Positions 15,423-36,836 of a stretch of DNA of 64,000 nt are shown here, piece after piece. Position numbers and translations under genes: made by a program. Source of the stretch: Parapristionchus giblindavisi (lineage: Eukaryota; Nematoda; Chromadorea; Rhabditida; Diplogasteridae); the NCBI GenBank assembly GCA_943737045.1, contig CALSFV010000246.1, forward strand, positions 434,001 through 498,000, written 5' to 3'. The notes under the pieces are model-generated. The model had not been told where the DNA came from, did not search any database, and was given only the letters and a program-made list of their open reading frames with translations. Numbering within the stretch: the stretch's first letter is position 1; each line of letters begins with the position of its first letter.

Positions 15423-16486
15423 ATGCCACCAACTGGAGAAGATGCTACTCTCATTGGTTAGTTATCATTCTTCAATCTATAATTAAATATCTTTCATTAT
15501 TAATTTCCTAGTGATATAAATATAATGATCTCTATATATTAATGGCCTAATATCGATTATCAAATATTGATTATGAAATATCGATCGCATAATTTCAATT
15601 GCCTGAAATTGATTATCTAACATTGATTGACCATTATTGATTGAGTATTATTAACTGAAGTATATAATATATTTGTAAGGATGATTTAATGATCCTGGAC
15701 TGTCTCCTCCCTTACTTCATTCTTTTCCAATGTACACAATACATAGTCTAAGAGAGAGAGGGAGCTTACTCCGTTCCTTTCCCTTCAATCTATCACTTTG
15801 TCTACAGTGAACCATTCTATATCATGTACATGATCAATACGAATAGTCTTCCTATTGTACCTTCGAAGACTCATCATCTCATATCTCCAAGACAAGAAGA
15901 AGCTATTCTACGTCATTATCCATCTAATATCCATTGTGATAATAGTATCTCTATTAAAGAGATTAAATATATCCCAACTATCATCAATAATTCTCCTCTA
16001 CCGCCGCCTAGAATTAATTATTCATACAGTAATCTCATTAACTTATTAGAAGAATGTTAATATTAATATTGTGTTTAATCTCTAATAATATTAAGAGGAT
16101 CAGCCAAATGCTACCATGGAGACAAAAGTATCTGGTCAAGGACCTAAAAGAGTTGGAAGATGGACTCTTGCTCAATTGAGACAAACTGATGGTATTGTCC
16201 CTTCTCAAGCTGGATGGAATAGAGGAGATTCTCAGAAGGTATATCATATTAATATCATATTATATAGTTAATGTATTATATTAAGTTGATGACCAACTTC
16301 GGTACTCCTCGTAATACTTCAACTAGAGTCAAGGCTGACAATCTTGCTGTATGTTCTAAATCATATTTATTAATCTATTATTTATATTTATTTAGGAAGT
16401 TCCTGAGGAAATTCTTCAAAGAACTCATGGAGAAGTTCGTCTCCAATCAGGAACTAATAAGTATGCATCACAAAGAGTAAGTTCAT

Positions 16487-16572
<86 letters not shown>

Positions 16573-17907
16573 ATGAATAATATGATAGGGAATGACTGGA
16601 TTTGGCTCTGGTCGTGATGTCTGCAGAGAAGGAGTTCATGTAAATCAGAACCCTGCTGATCTTGAGGTATTATTCTATTTATTTATATATAATTCAAGTG
16701 ATATATGTAAATATGAATCATTATAGCCTCTTCCTGAAGAGAAGATTCGAGCCTCAGAAGGAATTGTTCGTCTCCAAGCTGGTACTAATAAATATGATTC
16801 ACAGAGGGTAAGAATGATGAATAATCATTTATAATATCATATTTCTATATAGGGAATGACTGGATTCGGTACTTCACGTCGTGAAACCACTAAGATGAAG
16901 GACAGCAAACATCCTGAATATGATCATGAAAAGCCAGATCAATCTGAAATTCCTCTACAGTCTGGTACTAACAAATTTGCATCCCAAAAGGTAAGACTAA
17001 ACAATAATGATTGATTGATTGAATATGATTAAGGGAATGACTGGATTCGGTACAAACAGAAGAGAAACAGCAAAGATTGTTGATAGTGCTCATCCTGAAT
17101 ACAATCCTGAGAGTTCAATTGATTCATCTACAATTCCATCACAAATGGGATCAAATCAATATGCTTCACAAAAGGGAATGACTGGATTTGGACAACCTAG
17201 ATGGGAGGTACGCCGATCTATTTACATATTCAATATTTTAAAGAATTTTGAATCTAACAAATCGATGAAAAAAATTCTTTCAAATCATGAATCAGTACGA
17301 CTTTTTACGATTGTAATTAAGAAGGAGAAATTAAATAAAATGTTTGATATGAACTTCATTAATCAATCTTACATTTGACATTTTATATCATATATTCTTA
17401 TATTTTGTTCTTTGAATATTTGTTTAGCTATTGAAATATTTTGAAATTTGAATAAAATAAAATAGATTGAGATAATTGTGAATTAAGGTATTGGATCCTT
17501 CAATATCATGGCAGAATAGAAAGTCACAAGGAATGGTTAGACTTCAATCAGGAACTAATAGATTTGCCTCTCAGACTGTATGTTCCAATGATTAAGATGA
17601 TATAATCATGATAGACTCATAGGGAATGATTGGATTCGGAACTATTAGAAACACTACTTATGAAGCTGAAGCTGGAGAATTACCATATGAGGATATGAAG
17701 AAATCAGAAACTATCATTCCATCCCAAGCTGGATGGAATAGAGGAGACTCTCAGAGAGTTTGTATTATCTATTTATTATTTATTAGATTGAATAATATTA
17801 AGGGAATGAGCTTTGGATCAATTCGTGATGTCAAAGGAAAACATCTTAAGAGGATTTGGGAATTGGAATATCCAGAGGAAGCTGAGGCATCACTTGATCG
17901 TCTATAA
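15423..17907 (+). CDS. unc-87: UNC-87-type actin-filament protein with seven CLIK repeats
   Basis: UNC-87 bundles and stabilises actin filaments in nematode muscle and has calponin-like repeats but no CH domain. Joining exons from ATG 15423 (MPPTGEDATLI) gives about 373 residues, close to the short C. elegans isoform as I recall it. Seven repeats of the form 'LQxGTNxxxSQxGMTGFGxxR' follow one another: QAGWNRGDSQK/LMTNFGTPRNT, QSGTNKYASQR/GMTGFGSGRDV, QAGTNKYDSQR/GMTGFGTSRRE, QSGTNKFASQK/GMTGFGTNRRE, QMGSNQYASQK/GMTGFGQPRWE, QSGTNRFASQT/GMIGFGTIRNT and QAGWNRGDSQR/GMSFGSIRDV. The end is KRIWELEYPEEAEASLDRL. Most introns begin exactly between SQ(K/R) and GMTGFG, so the exon structure mirrors the repeats. 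A possible alternative first exon lies in intron 1 (15824-16028). Confidence 0.95.
15824..16028 (+). CDS. unc-87: Possible alternative first coding exon of unc-87
   Basis: Inside the large first intron an open frame starts MYMINTNSLPIVPSKTHHL and reaches a GT donor after 16028 in phase 1. That is the same phase as the annotated first exon (ATT G|GT at 15456), so both could splice to the exon at 16096 (…DQPNATMETKVSG). A long and a short UNC-87 isoform differing at the N-terminus are known in C. elegans. No transcript evidence is available here. Confidence 0.45.
16488..16569. repeat. (AT)n microsatellite in unc-87 intron
   Basis: About 40 uninterrupted AT dinucleotides between two CLIK-repeat exons. 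Confidence 0.97.
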
Positions 17908-19310
17908 AACATTTAATGAATCAATACTATCTACTTATTCTATGTCTATATACAATAACTCTTTCATAACTGCTTTTACTCCCATTATACTAATGAAGCT
18001 TTACAAATTCCCGTGGTCGATCCATTATTCTTTCCTACTATATTGATCTGATCTGGATAAAGGTTTCATTCGTTTCATCGATACTATGTCCAGATATCGA
18101 TTGATTGAATCACTCCATATATATTGATTATTTTTGGATTGATTGATAGAATGGGGTAGACTAGGGAGATAGACTAAGTCTGGATTCAATGTTTGCATTG
18201 GCATCATTTATCCCTTTTCTCTTCAACTATGTCTCTCATCATCCATCTATCTATCATATACTTAGATATTCTCATCTCTTCAATAGATATCAAAGGAAAC
18301 AATCAAATGTGCACTACTATTTGACACTATTCAATTTACACTCATCTTATACAAACTATACTTGATATACGATAGGTTCATCTCAAATCTTCTCCATTAC
18401 TTTTACATTTATACTGTATAATATAAATTTCCACAACTCTGAGGTCATGAATCTAGTAACAGATTGGATAGTGGCTAGGTAGAGAATACTTTGGAGTATT
18501 CCGGTGAGAAGATCTAGCTTTTTTTCATAGCTTCAGTGATATAGTTTATTCGTATAAAAACTTTACAATATAACGATTACAAAAAAGATGTATTGATTGA
18601 GATTGAGTGGCTTCAGAATATGATCTTTATTCTCACTCTGTCTTTCCTCATGGACTGATTAGAAGAATATTCATCATTGTCATACCTTTAGATCTACTTC
18701 CCATTTCATTTCAATAGAAGTAGAAAGAAAGAATGAAGGAGCGAAAATGATGAATATACATATTTATGCAGGATAGCGACTACTTACGTTAACGTAGTAC
18801 ATTAGAGGGAGAATTACTATTGTTAAATCTCGTAAGATATTATACATATACACCATGAAATAAACAAAATAGGATAATTTCAATAAAAACGGCACTCCTT
18901 CCGTGTAGTGGAGTCGATATGTTGACAGAGCGAAAATCTAGTGTTTCCTGGCATTTTATAACAGTTATCGAGATTGTATCGATGACATTTTCTATGATTT
19001 TCATGATCTAACAATTATCGATCTTTTTTAGGTGACTACATCGGAAGAAGGGATGCGTTGGAAAAGATTATCCAATAAAAATTTCGAATTTGTATTTCGA
19101 AAAAATCGGAAAATGCGGAAACAATTTAAACAATATTATTGTATTTATTATATTTATGTGTCCCTAATGCATTTCTCTATGTATATCATTATCATTCTTA
19201 CATGAAACGCACATAAAGATATTATTATTAAATATTTCCTCTTTCGAAAACATCAACGCTCTGAATTTTGCCTTTACATTCTTTGGTGATTACGGTATTC
19301 ATTTCAAACA

Positions 19311-19525
19311 AGAAGTGAAGTACATAATCAATTGTGTATGATTACGGTATCCGTATAATATGTGAACTGAAGCAATCAATAGTGTATGGTTACGGTATCC
19401 GTTTAATATGTGAACTGAAGTAAGCAATAGTGTGTGGTTACGGTATCCGTTTAATATGTGAACTGAAGCAATCAATAGTGTATGGTTACGGTATCCGTTT
19501 AACATGTGAACTGAAGTAATCAATA
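19311..19525. repeat. 48-bp minisatellite
   Basis: Four to five tandem copies of a 48-base unit containing GGTTACGGTATCCGTTTAAT and GTGAACTGAAG. The unit is a multiple of three, which creates a repetitive open frame on the - strand that I do not regard as a gene. Confidence 0.9.
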
Positions 19526-19787
19526 GCCGTGTGTTGTTAGTGAAAAGGATTGAGTGTGTAGAATAACGAAAGTTTGGACAAACGGATTGAAGAGAAAGGG
19601 AATCCCTCTCTAAGTATTACACTACGAAGTCATTTAGTCATCTAAGTCAATCAATATATCGATCGATAAAAAGGGGAAGATAAACTAGTTTGTGTATTGT
19701 GATAAAGATGAAGACTATTCAAAAGACCTATCTGTTTACGTGAGAGAAAAAGATCGGGATAAGAAGAGGAAGGCGACGTTGGTTGAG

Positions 19788-19888
19788 TGGGAGGGGAGGG
19801 GAGGGGAGGGGAGGGGAGGGTAGGGGAGGGGAGGGGAGGTGAGAGGAAGGGGAGAGGGAGGGGAGAGGGAGGGGAGAGGGAGGGATAG
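19788..19888. repeat. G-rich polypurine tract
   Basis: Tandem GGGGA units on the + strand, about 100 bases long, just upstream of the start of the three-repeat CLIK gene. With four or more runs of G it could form a G-quadruplex or triplex; that is inference. Confidence 0.8.
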
Positions 19889-19937
19889 ATCCACCCTATC
19901 CTCATCTTCACTTCATCAATATCTTCATTCTTCAACA

Positions 19938-20690
19938 ATGTCATCCCCTCAGTCTGGTAAGTTTATTATATTCCATTTCGTTATATTCAATATATAATTG
20001 AATTGTATCTTTTTCGTCGAAATCAATTCTATTTGTATTACTGAATTCTTAGTAGTGATTATTGATTGATCTTAGATGGACTCAAAGTGATTATTGATTG
20101 ATCTTAGATGGACTCAAAGTGACAGCAGTTTCCAATGAAGGATTAGTATCAGATAATAGAAGAACAAAGAATGGAAAGTTCTCAATTGCTCAATTGAGAC
20201 AAACAGATGGAATTGTTCCTCTTCAATATGGAACTAATCAATTTGATTCTCAAAAGGTAATCAATAATATGTCTATTGATTCATTCTCTTTGTCTATCTA
20301 TCTATCCATTGAGTCTATAAGTGTATAGGGTAAGACTGGTTTCGGAATGCCTCGGAATACATCAACTAAAGTAGAATTTGCTGATGATGGAAAGAAATGG
20401 AATATCGAAGGTCAAAAGGATACAGATGGTGTAGTTAGACTACAATCAGGAACAAATCAATTTGATTCACAGAAGGTCCCAATATATTCATTCATCTCTT
20501 TTCCCCTCTTCTCATCTATCCATTCTTTACCTGTGTCTATATATTATATTATATATTATATTATGCATATATATTATAGGGAATGACTGGATTCGGTACT
20601 CCTCGTGATGTAAAGGGTAAACATCTAAAGAGGATCTGGGAATTGGAATTCCCTGAAGAAGCAGTTACTGATCTACCAGTTAATCATTAG
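19938..20690 (+). CDS. Small CLIK-repeat protein (three calponin-like repeats)
   Basis: This is a paralogue of the unc-87 gene 2 kb upstream. The start MSSPQS joins over an intron to DGLKVTAVSNEGLVSDNRR, then three repeats: QYGTNQFDSQK/GKTGFGMPRNT, QSGTNQFDSQK/GMTGFGTPRDV, preceded by FSIAQLRQTDGIVPL, and a tail KGKHLKRIWELEFPEE that is nearly identical to the UNC-87 end. It stops at TAG 20688. It resembles the short CLIK proteins of C. elegans; likely an actin-filament binding protein. The acceptor of the second exon lies in a 32-base direct duplication (20055-20118), and only the second acceptor keeps the frame open. Confidence 0.9.
20055..20118. repeat. 32-bp direct duplication spanning a 3' splice site
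   Basis: Two adjacent identical 32-base units (20055-20086, 20087-20118), each holding GATTGATCTTAG followed by ATGGACTCAAA. Use of the first acceptor would run into TGA within the duplicate; use of the second gives the CLIK reading frame. Confidence 0.95.
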
Positions 20691-21007
20691 ATTGTATAAT
20701 CAATCGATAATCTCACTTCATTCTCATATCACAATACAATTGTAGTCACTGGTTTTGTCCTCAAATTCACTTTTGATTCAAACTTTATATACTTCAATTT
20801 TTTTGTATCGTCTCAACATGGTCGAGATTGTATTCAATATACGTACGTGTAATAAAGTACTTCATCTTTATTTTTACTAATAACAATAACAAAATGAATT
20901 GTAACAAATCTTCTCTTATATCATACATCATTTACACTATCATCTTCATTTATATCAAATATCTTCATTATCATAATCTGAAACAACAACCAAATAAACC
21001 AAAGGAA

Positions 21008-22898
21008 TCAAATGACATTATGCTTATCATCTTTATTTTTTCGTATGTTTGCTAATATAAACAAGTAACCTGGATATCCTTCGAGTCCCATATTACATTT
21101 ACTTTTCTTATCTTTTTCATCTTTCTTCTCTTTAGGTTCTTCCTTCTTTTTCTTCACAGCAATCAATGATTCATCTATTATCTCAGCAGCCTAAAATCAA
21201 TCTTATCATTATATATTTATTTTGTAGGTGGAAAAAAAGATATCCCTTATAGTGTTGAAAAGAAGAAAAAAAGAACACTTAGAGCCAATGAATGTGCAAA
21301 CTTTCAATCTCTCAAAGATACAACTTGTGTATACAAATAGTGCATCTCTCTATCTACAGTTGGGGATTATATTCATAATTAATCAATTTACTTCAACGAC
21401 TTTTTAAAATTACTGTGCAGAGCGCTTCTACACATTAACAACATTTTCAAGAGAAACCGATTTTTAACTCATCAGTCTTAGTTTTGGTGGTCAATTGTAG
21501 GCCCAATCAGGGTTGTGATTTAACGTTAACGGTTTTAACGGATTTAACGGTATTCATCCGTTAAATTAATTTTTAACGGAATCCGTTAAAATTTTTCCGT
21601 TAAAAATAAATTCAATATTTTGAAGTAAAAAAGGTAGAAATATGCTATATGAATACGTTTTACGCTTTTGAAATTTATATTTGGAGTAGTCTGTTCTCAC
21701 TATAGCGTTATACAAGCACTATATTCGAATTGATCATCGAAAGCACTTCACTTTCGTCACCGGCTCTTCTTCTTAAGTTTTCGCTTTTTTTGCCTATTGC
21801 TTTAAATTGATTATTTTACTTTGTTTTCGGAAATGTACTGTTACTACTCCTAATATTGAATGTTAAAAATGGAGAAATATCAAAATTAGTCGATTTCCAC
21901 AATTTCTTTGGTAATTTAACGAATTTAACGGAATTTGAAACCGTTAATTTAACGATTTAACGGATCCGTTAAATTTTGATTTAACGCCTAACCCTGGGCC
22001 CAATCATACGTGGGCGGCACTGTCGCTAGGACAACACCAATCTTTAAACTTATTATATTCAAATTTTCCACTTTTTGCGTTTATCCCACCCGATTTTTTT
22101 TTTTTACAAAGGTTGCTCACGTATGGGCCCAGCTATTTATTCCTTCCATTTTTTTTATCAAATGTGGGTAGTTTCGAAATAATTTAAACTTAAGATGTCA
22201 AGCTGTCGAAAAGTTAAATTGAATTCAATCAGATTAAAGGGAGAGTAACCGTAGTCAATGAAATGGATTGATCTATCTTACTCCCGTACGCGACCCTACC
22301 GATTTACCCAAAATTCAATCAAAAATGAAAGCGATTTAGCCAAAATTGATTCAAAAATGAAATTTTTGCGTTCCAACCATCAGATTTTAATTTCCAGCGG
22401 TAAAGGTTGCCCACGTATGATTGGTAATGTTGAATAGGACATAAAATATAACTAGCCTTGGTGCTCAGTTTCTTTCGATCTGCAGCACGTTTCTTAGCTA
22501 GTTCCTTCTTTGTATTCGCTAATTCTTCTCTGAACAATAAATATATATATACAACTATATCACTATGTATACCTCTTTTTATCCATTAACTCCAATTCAT
22601 TAATAATCATAATAGCTTCAGCTTCTAAATCTGCAGTATCTTCATTCCATTCTTCATCATAACATAATTCCTAACGATACAAAGCATCAAATATCGTAAG
22701 AACTCCTTTCATACACTTACTATATCATTCTTTCTCTTTTTATTTTCTTCAATAACTTTCTTTTTCTTGTTCAATTTAGCTTCCATCTTTTCCTTTTCCT
22801 CTAATTCCAATTCATCACACATTATAGAAGCTCTTTCATAAAGAGAATTGTCCAGTAAACATGGTTTCGATAGTACCTTCAATATAAAAAGAATAATG

Positions 22899-22949
<51 letters not shown>

Positions 22950-24465
22950 TATGTTAACAGTATATGTTAATATGGATATTGTACCGAATGAACGCGTTTC
23001 CAATTCATCTTTTCTTCTCTATTATACTTGCTCTTCAATTCATTACGAGCTCTACGAGGGAAGAAATCATGCATCAATCCAAAATCAGGTCCAGTTGATC
23101 GAAGAACTTCTTAATATATCAACAATTATGTATTACTCGACTTGAATGTAGAAAAAAAATTACCGTAGAAAAAGTCAGTTTCTTTTTCTGTCCAAGTAGT
23201 TCCTTTTCTCCAACGACGAAAAGAGGATGAATTTATTTTTCTAGTTATTCGATCCTATATAATAATATAGGTATAGAAATATCAGATATAAATAGTATGG
23301 ATACCTCTTGTACAATTTGCCATGCAGAATTTGTAGAACGTTCATCAATGACTAAACTACTTTCATCAACTACAAGTTTTCCAGATGAATCCAATTTAAG
23401 TTGAGGAGCAGCTGGTCTTTCTTCTTCTCCTTTCATTTCACTTCGGCTTTCACAATCATCCTACAAATTAGAGATCCGCATTCGTGCAATTGCACGACCG
23501 GTCGACCAATGTTCGACGTTAAAATGATGAAAAGTCATTCGATTTTGACTCTTAATTTCGTGCAAAGTCGCGCATTTGGGCATTATTTTCCATTTTCAGG
23601 CTTTATATCGGTTGTTTTTAACCGCTAATTCAATGGAAATAAATGAGAATGAGTCGACTGCGCGACTTTGCACGAATCATTTTAAAATTATCATATTAAT
23701 ACCGTGCGCGCGATTTCTCATTCATTAATATGTGAGAAATTATTTCTGTATATTAATAACGACCGCACGATTGCGGATCTCGGATCTCTTTCCTAATAAA
23801 TGATATAACAACAAAAAGAAATATAGCAGCAACATCCTACCAATTTACTTCTGTCTAACTTCTTCTCATTCTTAGGATTCCAAGTGATCAAATCAACCAT
23901 TCTCATTGTTTTCGGATCAAGTTCTTCATCGCCAGTGAATTTTTTCCTTAAGGAGATCAATATAATATATAGAATTAAAGAAATAACTAACTTTTCTTTC
24001 TTATTAATAGCAGAAATAGTGGAGCATGTAGATAGAAGTCTATGGCGTGGAGAAATCAATGCACTCCTAAGATATGCAATTCTTATTTGATTAATATCAT
24101 GAAATGGTTCATATATACTCAACTTACCCATCTGCATGTTTTGGCAACGGAGATCGAAAAACATGATCTTGCTTCTTTGAGTTCTCAATATCAATTTGAG
24201 TAACTTCTTTAGGAATTGTCACAGGTTGTTCAGGTACAGCGGAATCTAAACAATGGAATCACAAAGTACATCGATCAATATACAGATGCAGCTTACTTGA
24301 AGTGGATGGTTCTGACTCAACAGGCTCGGTATCCACACTACTCGGAGGTGTTACCACAACACTTGGCACCGGATCCACATTATTCTTTGGAATACGTTTG
24401 GCCTCTTCTTGAGATGTGATTGAAGGACCAAGGTTTGGCTTCACTTGAACGCGACTCCGTCGCAT
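21008..24465 (-). CDS. BDP1: TFIIIB subunit BDP1 (B'')
   Basis: BDP1 is a subunit of TFIIIB, needed for RNA polymerase III initiation. The diagnostic part is the SANT domain encoded at about 23040-23260: SFRRWRKGTTWTEKETDFFY, EVLRSTGPDFGLMHDFFPRR and RNELKSKYNRREKMNW, matching the 'W+..ET..FY..L...GTDF..M...FP.R.R...K.K...EE' pattern. The N-terminal part (MRRSRVQVKPNLGPS, then a Pro/Ser-rich segment) is acidic and low in complexity; the C-terminal part is Lys/Glu-rich (KKKKVIEENKKRKNDIEL, KKKKEEPKEKKDEKDKKS). ATG 24465 is chosen because upstream in-frame codons have no ATG before a likely transcript start; the end is TGA 21008-21010. Introns hold a hAT MITE, its host element, a palindrome and an ATA microsatellite. 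It lies 177 bases downstream of a small gene on the same strand. Confidence 0.85.
21508..21996. mobile_element. hAT MITE in BDP1 intron
   Basis: Ends CAGGGTTGTGATTTAACG and, inverted, CAGGGTTAGGCGTTAAATC. Both sides carry the identical 8-mer GGCCCAAT (21500-21507, 21997-22004), the hAT signature. The inner ends are arrays of TTAACGG-type motifs; there is no transposase frame. Confidence 0.93.
22005..22419. mobile_element. Inverted-repeat element, CATACGTGGGC family
   Basis: Ends CATACGTGGGC (22005) and GCCCACGTATG (to 22419); the symmetry extends outward to CCAAT/ATTGG. Related termini occur at 499 and 56374. The CAGGGTT hAT MITE inserted directly beside its left end. I see no matching target duplication for this copy. 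Confidence 0.65.
22893..22948. repeat. (AAT)n microsatellite in BDP1 intron
   Basis: About 18 copies of a trinucleotide repeat. Confidence 0.95.
23469..23787. mobile_element. Foldback element in BDP1 intron
   Basis: Ends GAGATCCGCATTCGTGC and GCACGATTGCGGATCTC are inverted repeats; an inner pair (TCGTGCAAAGTCGCGCA near 23560 and its inverse near 23660) extends the fold. Ends are approximate and no target duplication is clear. Confidence 0.65.
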
Positions 24466-24642
24466 CTTCTGAGAACAGCGCAAACTGCATCATCTACACA
24501 AACGTAATTGCGACAATACGCAGAATCTGGGGTGAATGAGAAGCTAAACAGTATCATCGGTTCTTTCCGAAAGCTGGTATAGGGTTTGGTTACGTTTTTT
24601 TTTTAAAAAGTATAAATCGATTGATTATTTCTTTATAGTGTA

Positions 24643-25001
24643 TTACAATAATTGAGCATCAACATTTTTCCATAAACTGCTGACAAATGACCACGCGGAC
24701 TCAAATGAACATTCTCCTCCCGCCGAGGAGTTCAACAAAGCTTCATCCAACGGATGTACCAAAAGTGCGCGAAATCTGCTTTTACAAGTAGAAAGAATGA
24801 ATGGTGTCGGATCATGTAAATATTTTCCGTTTAGGACCGCATTCAAAAACATGTTTTGTATGCGCGCGAAATTTGTGCGTTGTGAAGCTTTTCCGCCCTC
24901 GAGTGGAGTCCTCAGATAATTTGTGAAGCGTATACAGCGTACTTTACTTGGCCTCCTACTTTATGCCAAGATTTAAAAATTGATCCAAAGTTGCTGGCCA
25001 T
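24643..25001 (-). CDS. Small protein of about 107 residues, unrecognised
   Basis: Starting at ATG 25001, MASNFGSIFKSWHKVGGQVK is open; removing a 32-base interval (about 24912-24943, GT...AG) joins it in frame to TPLEGGKASQRTNFARIQNM and then FLNAVLNGKYLHDPTPFILS, HPLDEALLNSSAGGE and a Trp-containing end, stopping at 24643. Codon use is less AT-biased than the flanks, as in a conserved gene. It lies 177 bases upstream of BDP1 on the same strand and 115 bases from the divergent lin-53 start, so it may lead an operon with BDP1. The short intron is unusual; a frameshift or a different exon structure is possible. I do not recognise the family. Confidence 0.5.
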
Positions 25002-32993
<7,992 letters not shown>

Positions 32994-33245
32994 TATTGAT
33001 GTATATGTTGAAGGGTATTATAACATCCAGTGGTTTATACATCGTTTATTTATTGGAATATTGATCTCTCATCTCTTTCTCATTCTGTTACTTGAACTCA
33101 CTTTAATGTATGATGCAACGTTATTACTGTACTATAAAGAAGCGATTTTTTCATTGTGATATTGTTGACATGAATAGGTTCGATCCAAATGGATACATAT
33201 CTCTGATGGCATATTAAGGGTTGTGTTATAAATATTATTGTTTAG

Positions 33246-33938
33246 ATGTTATGTAGAAAGATGAGATATGTTTCATCGTTACCCTGTAATATAACTCGAT
33301 TGGGACCATATCATGGTGAAAAAGTACAAGATGTTAATAATGAATTGAATTTGTCAAAGTGTTGGCCTACTGTAGATCAAGTAGTTATTATACTGGTTTT
33401 ACAAAATTGATATTTTTATTTTAAGATTGAAATTCAGATGAGTTCGTCGTTTTACAGTAATCTTCCAACCGTATCCAAGGAATCAGAAACTAAGAAAGTT
33501 GAAATGGATAAGAAAATAAAATCTAGGTGTACTGAAATACGTCGAGGAAAATAATTGAATGTTGTAATTTAGATTAGATAAAATAGAAAGGAATTTGAAG
33601 AATTATTCAAATATGATTGACAAATATAATGCATCTCAAATCAAAGCTGAGAAGGAAAAGGTTTTTATGTTTTCCTTTGGTTTTGGTTGATTAATTTGAT
33701 TTGTTTGAATAAACCATACATTATACGTGTAGTGATTGGTTATTGATTTTAGGATGAGAAAGAAGCTATATTAGAGAGAAGAATGAGAGAAATCCATGAA
33801 TACTTTGGATATTGGATGGATCCTAAAGACCCTCGATTTGAAGTTATGTTAGAACAGAAAGAAGTTCAAGAGAAGAAGGCTGATAAACTAGCTAAAAGGG
33901 CTCAACTTATAAAGAAGAAGATTGCTGAAGTAATGTAG
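33246..33938 (+). CDS. Mitochondrial ribosomal protein mL64 (CRIF1/GADD45GIP1 family)
   Basis: This is a protein of the mitochondrial large ribosomal subunit. ATG 33246 follows directly on TTGTTTAG, a trans-splice-like acceptor. Joined exons read MLCRKMRYVSSLPCNITRL, NLSKCWPTVDQ, a Lys/Glu-rich helical middle (LDKIERNLKNYSNMIDKY), and the diagnostic C-terminus YFGYWMDPKDPRFEVMLEQK followed by a long charged coiled coil. The 'GYxxDPxDPRFxxLLxxKE' pattern is that of the family. It stops at TAG 33936. It lies 252 bases after lin-53 and is the likely second gene of the cluster. Confidence 0.78.
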
Positions 33939-34118
33939 ATAATTGATAGAGCCTATGAAATAGATAGATTATTTCTTTTTATTGTCGTTGTTATTGTATC
34001 ATTTGATCAATAAAATACTTATAGTGTGTGATGTGTTTATTGAGTCTATTCTTCGGTTGAGACCGATTTGATATATGGTATAGGTATTGATCGACCCTCC
34101 ACATGGGTGGATTTATTA

Positions 34119-34587
34119 CAGGGCTGGGACAGAAAATTATTTTTTTCTGAAATCAGAAAACAGAAATTTCTGTTTTCAAAAAGCAGAACAAAACAAAAAA
34201 TTCAGAAAAAAGACAGAAAATGTCATAAAATCATTGATTTGCCTTCTTTTCTTAATGTTTTTTTGTTTTTAGTGAGTAGTTCAACACTAAATGAGTTTTT
34301 TTCCTTTTCTTTAAAACTATTTCAAAAAATAATATTTTCTGAAAATTTTCTGATTTAAAAATATATTTTCTTTTTCAGAAAAGTTTTTGGTCTCCAAAAT
34401 GCCCAGTGGCCGTATGCAAGGACCGTTTTCCCGGAAAATGTGATGTCATTAGCGCAGGCGGAGGCGTTTTCCAAAATCCTCCGCCTACGCTAATGACGTC
34501 ACATTTTCCCGGAAAACGGTTTTCCCATTGTTCTTGCATACGGTCACAGAAAACAGAAAATTCAGAAACAGAAATTCCAAAGCCCTG
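34119..34587. mobile_element. hAT MITE between mL64 and ate-1, with an inner palindrome
   Basis: Ends CAGGGCTGGGACAGAAAATT and ...CCAAAGCCCTG; both sides carry the identical 8-mer ATTTATTA (34111-34118, 34588-34595). The inside is rich in CAGAAAA motifs. Bases 34408-34547 form their own inverted repeat (GTGGCCGTATGCAAGGA ... TTCTTGCATACGGTCAC) and look like a second, nested insertion. Without the MITE and one duplication, the gap between the two genes would be about 222 bases. Confidence 0.92.
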
Positions 34588-34637
34588 ATTTATTATATTG
34601 TCTTTGTATATATATAACTCTTATGATGTTGATGTAG

Positions 34638-36836
<2,199 letters not shown>

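Larger units (their letters stand above)
17908..19937. other. Intergenic region upstream of the CLIK paralogue
   Basis: About 2 kb with no supported gene. It contains a 48-bp minisatellite (19311-19525) and a G-rich polypurine tract (19788-19888) ending about 50 bases before the start codon. The promoter of the next gene is presumably in this interval. Confidence 0.5.

Noticed and set aside
19299..19523. Repetitive - strand frame with LNGYRNHTLLIASVHI-like units
   Set aside because: It is the translation of the 48-bp minisatellite, whose unit is a multiple of three; no start context or splice sites.
34068..34358. + strand frame of 96 codons between mL64 and ate-1
   Set aside because: It runs into the hAT MITE and reads its CAGAAAA repeats; no homology pattern.
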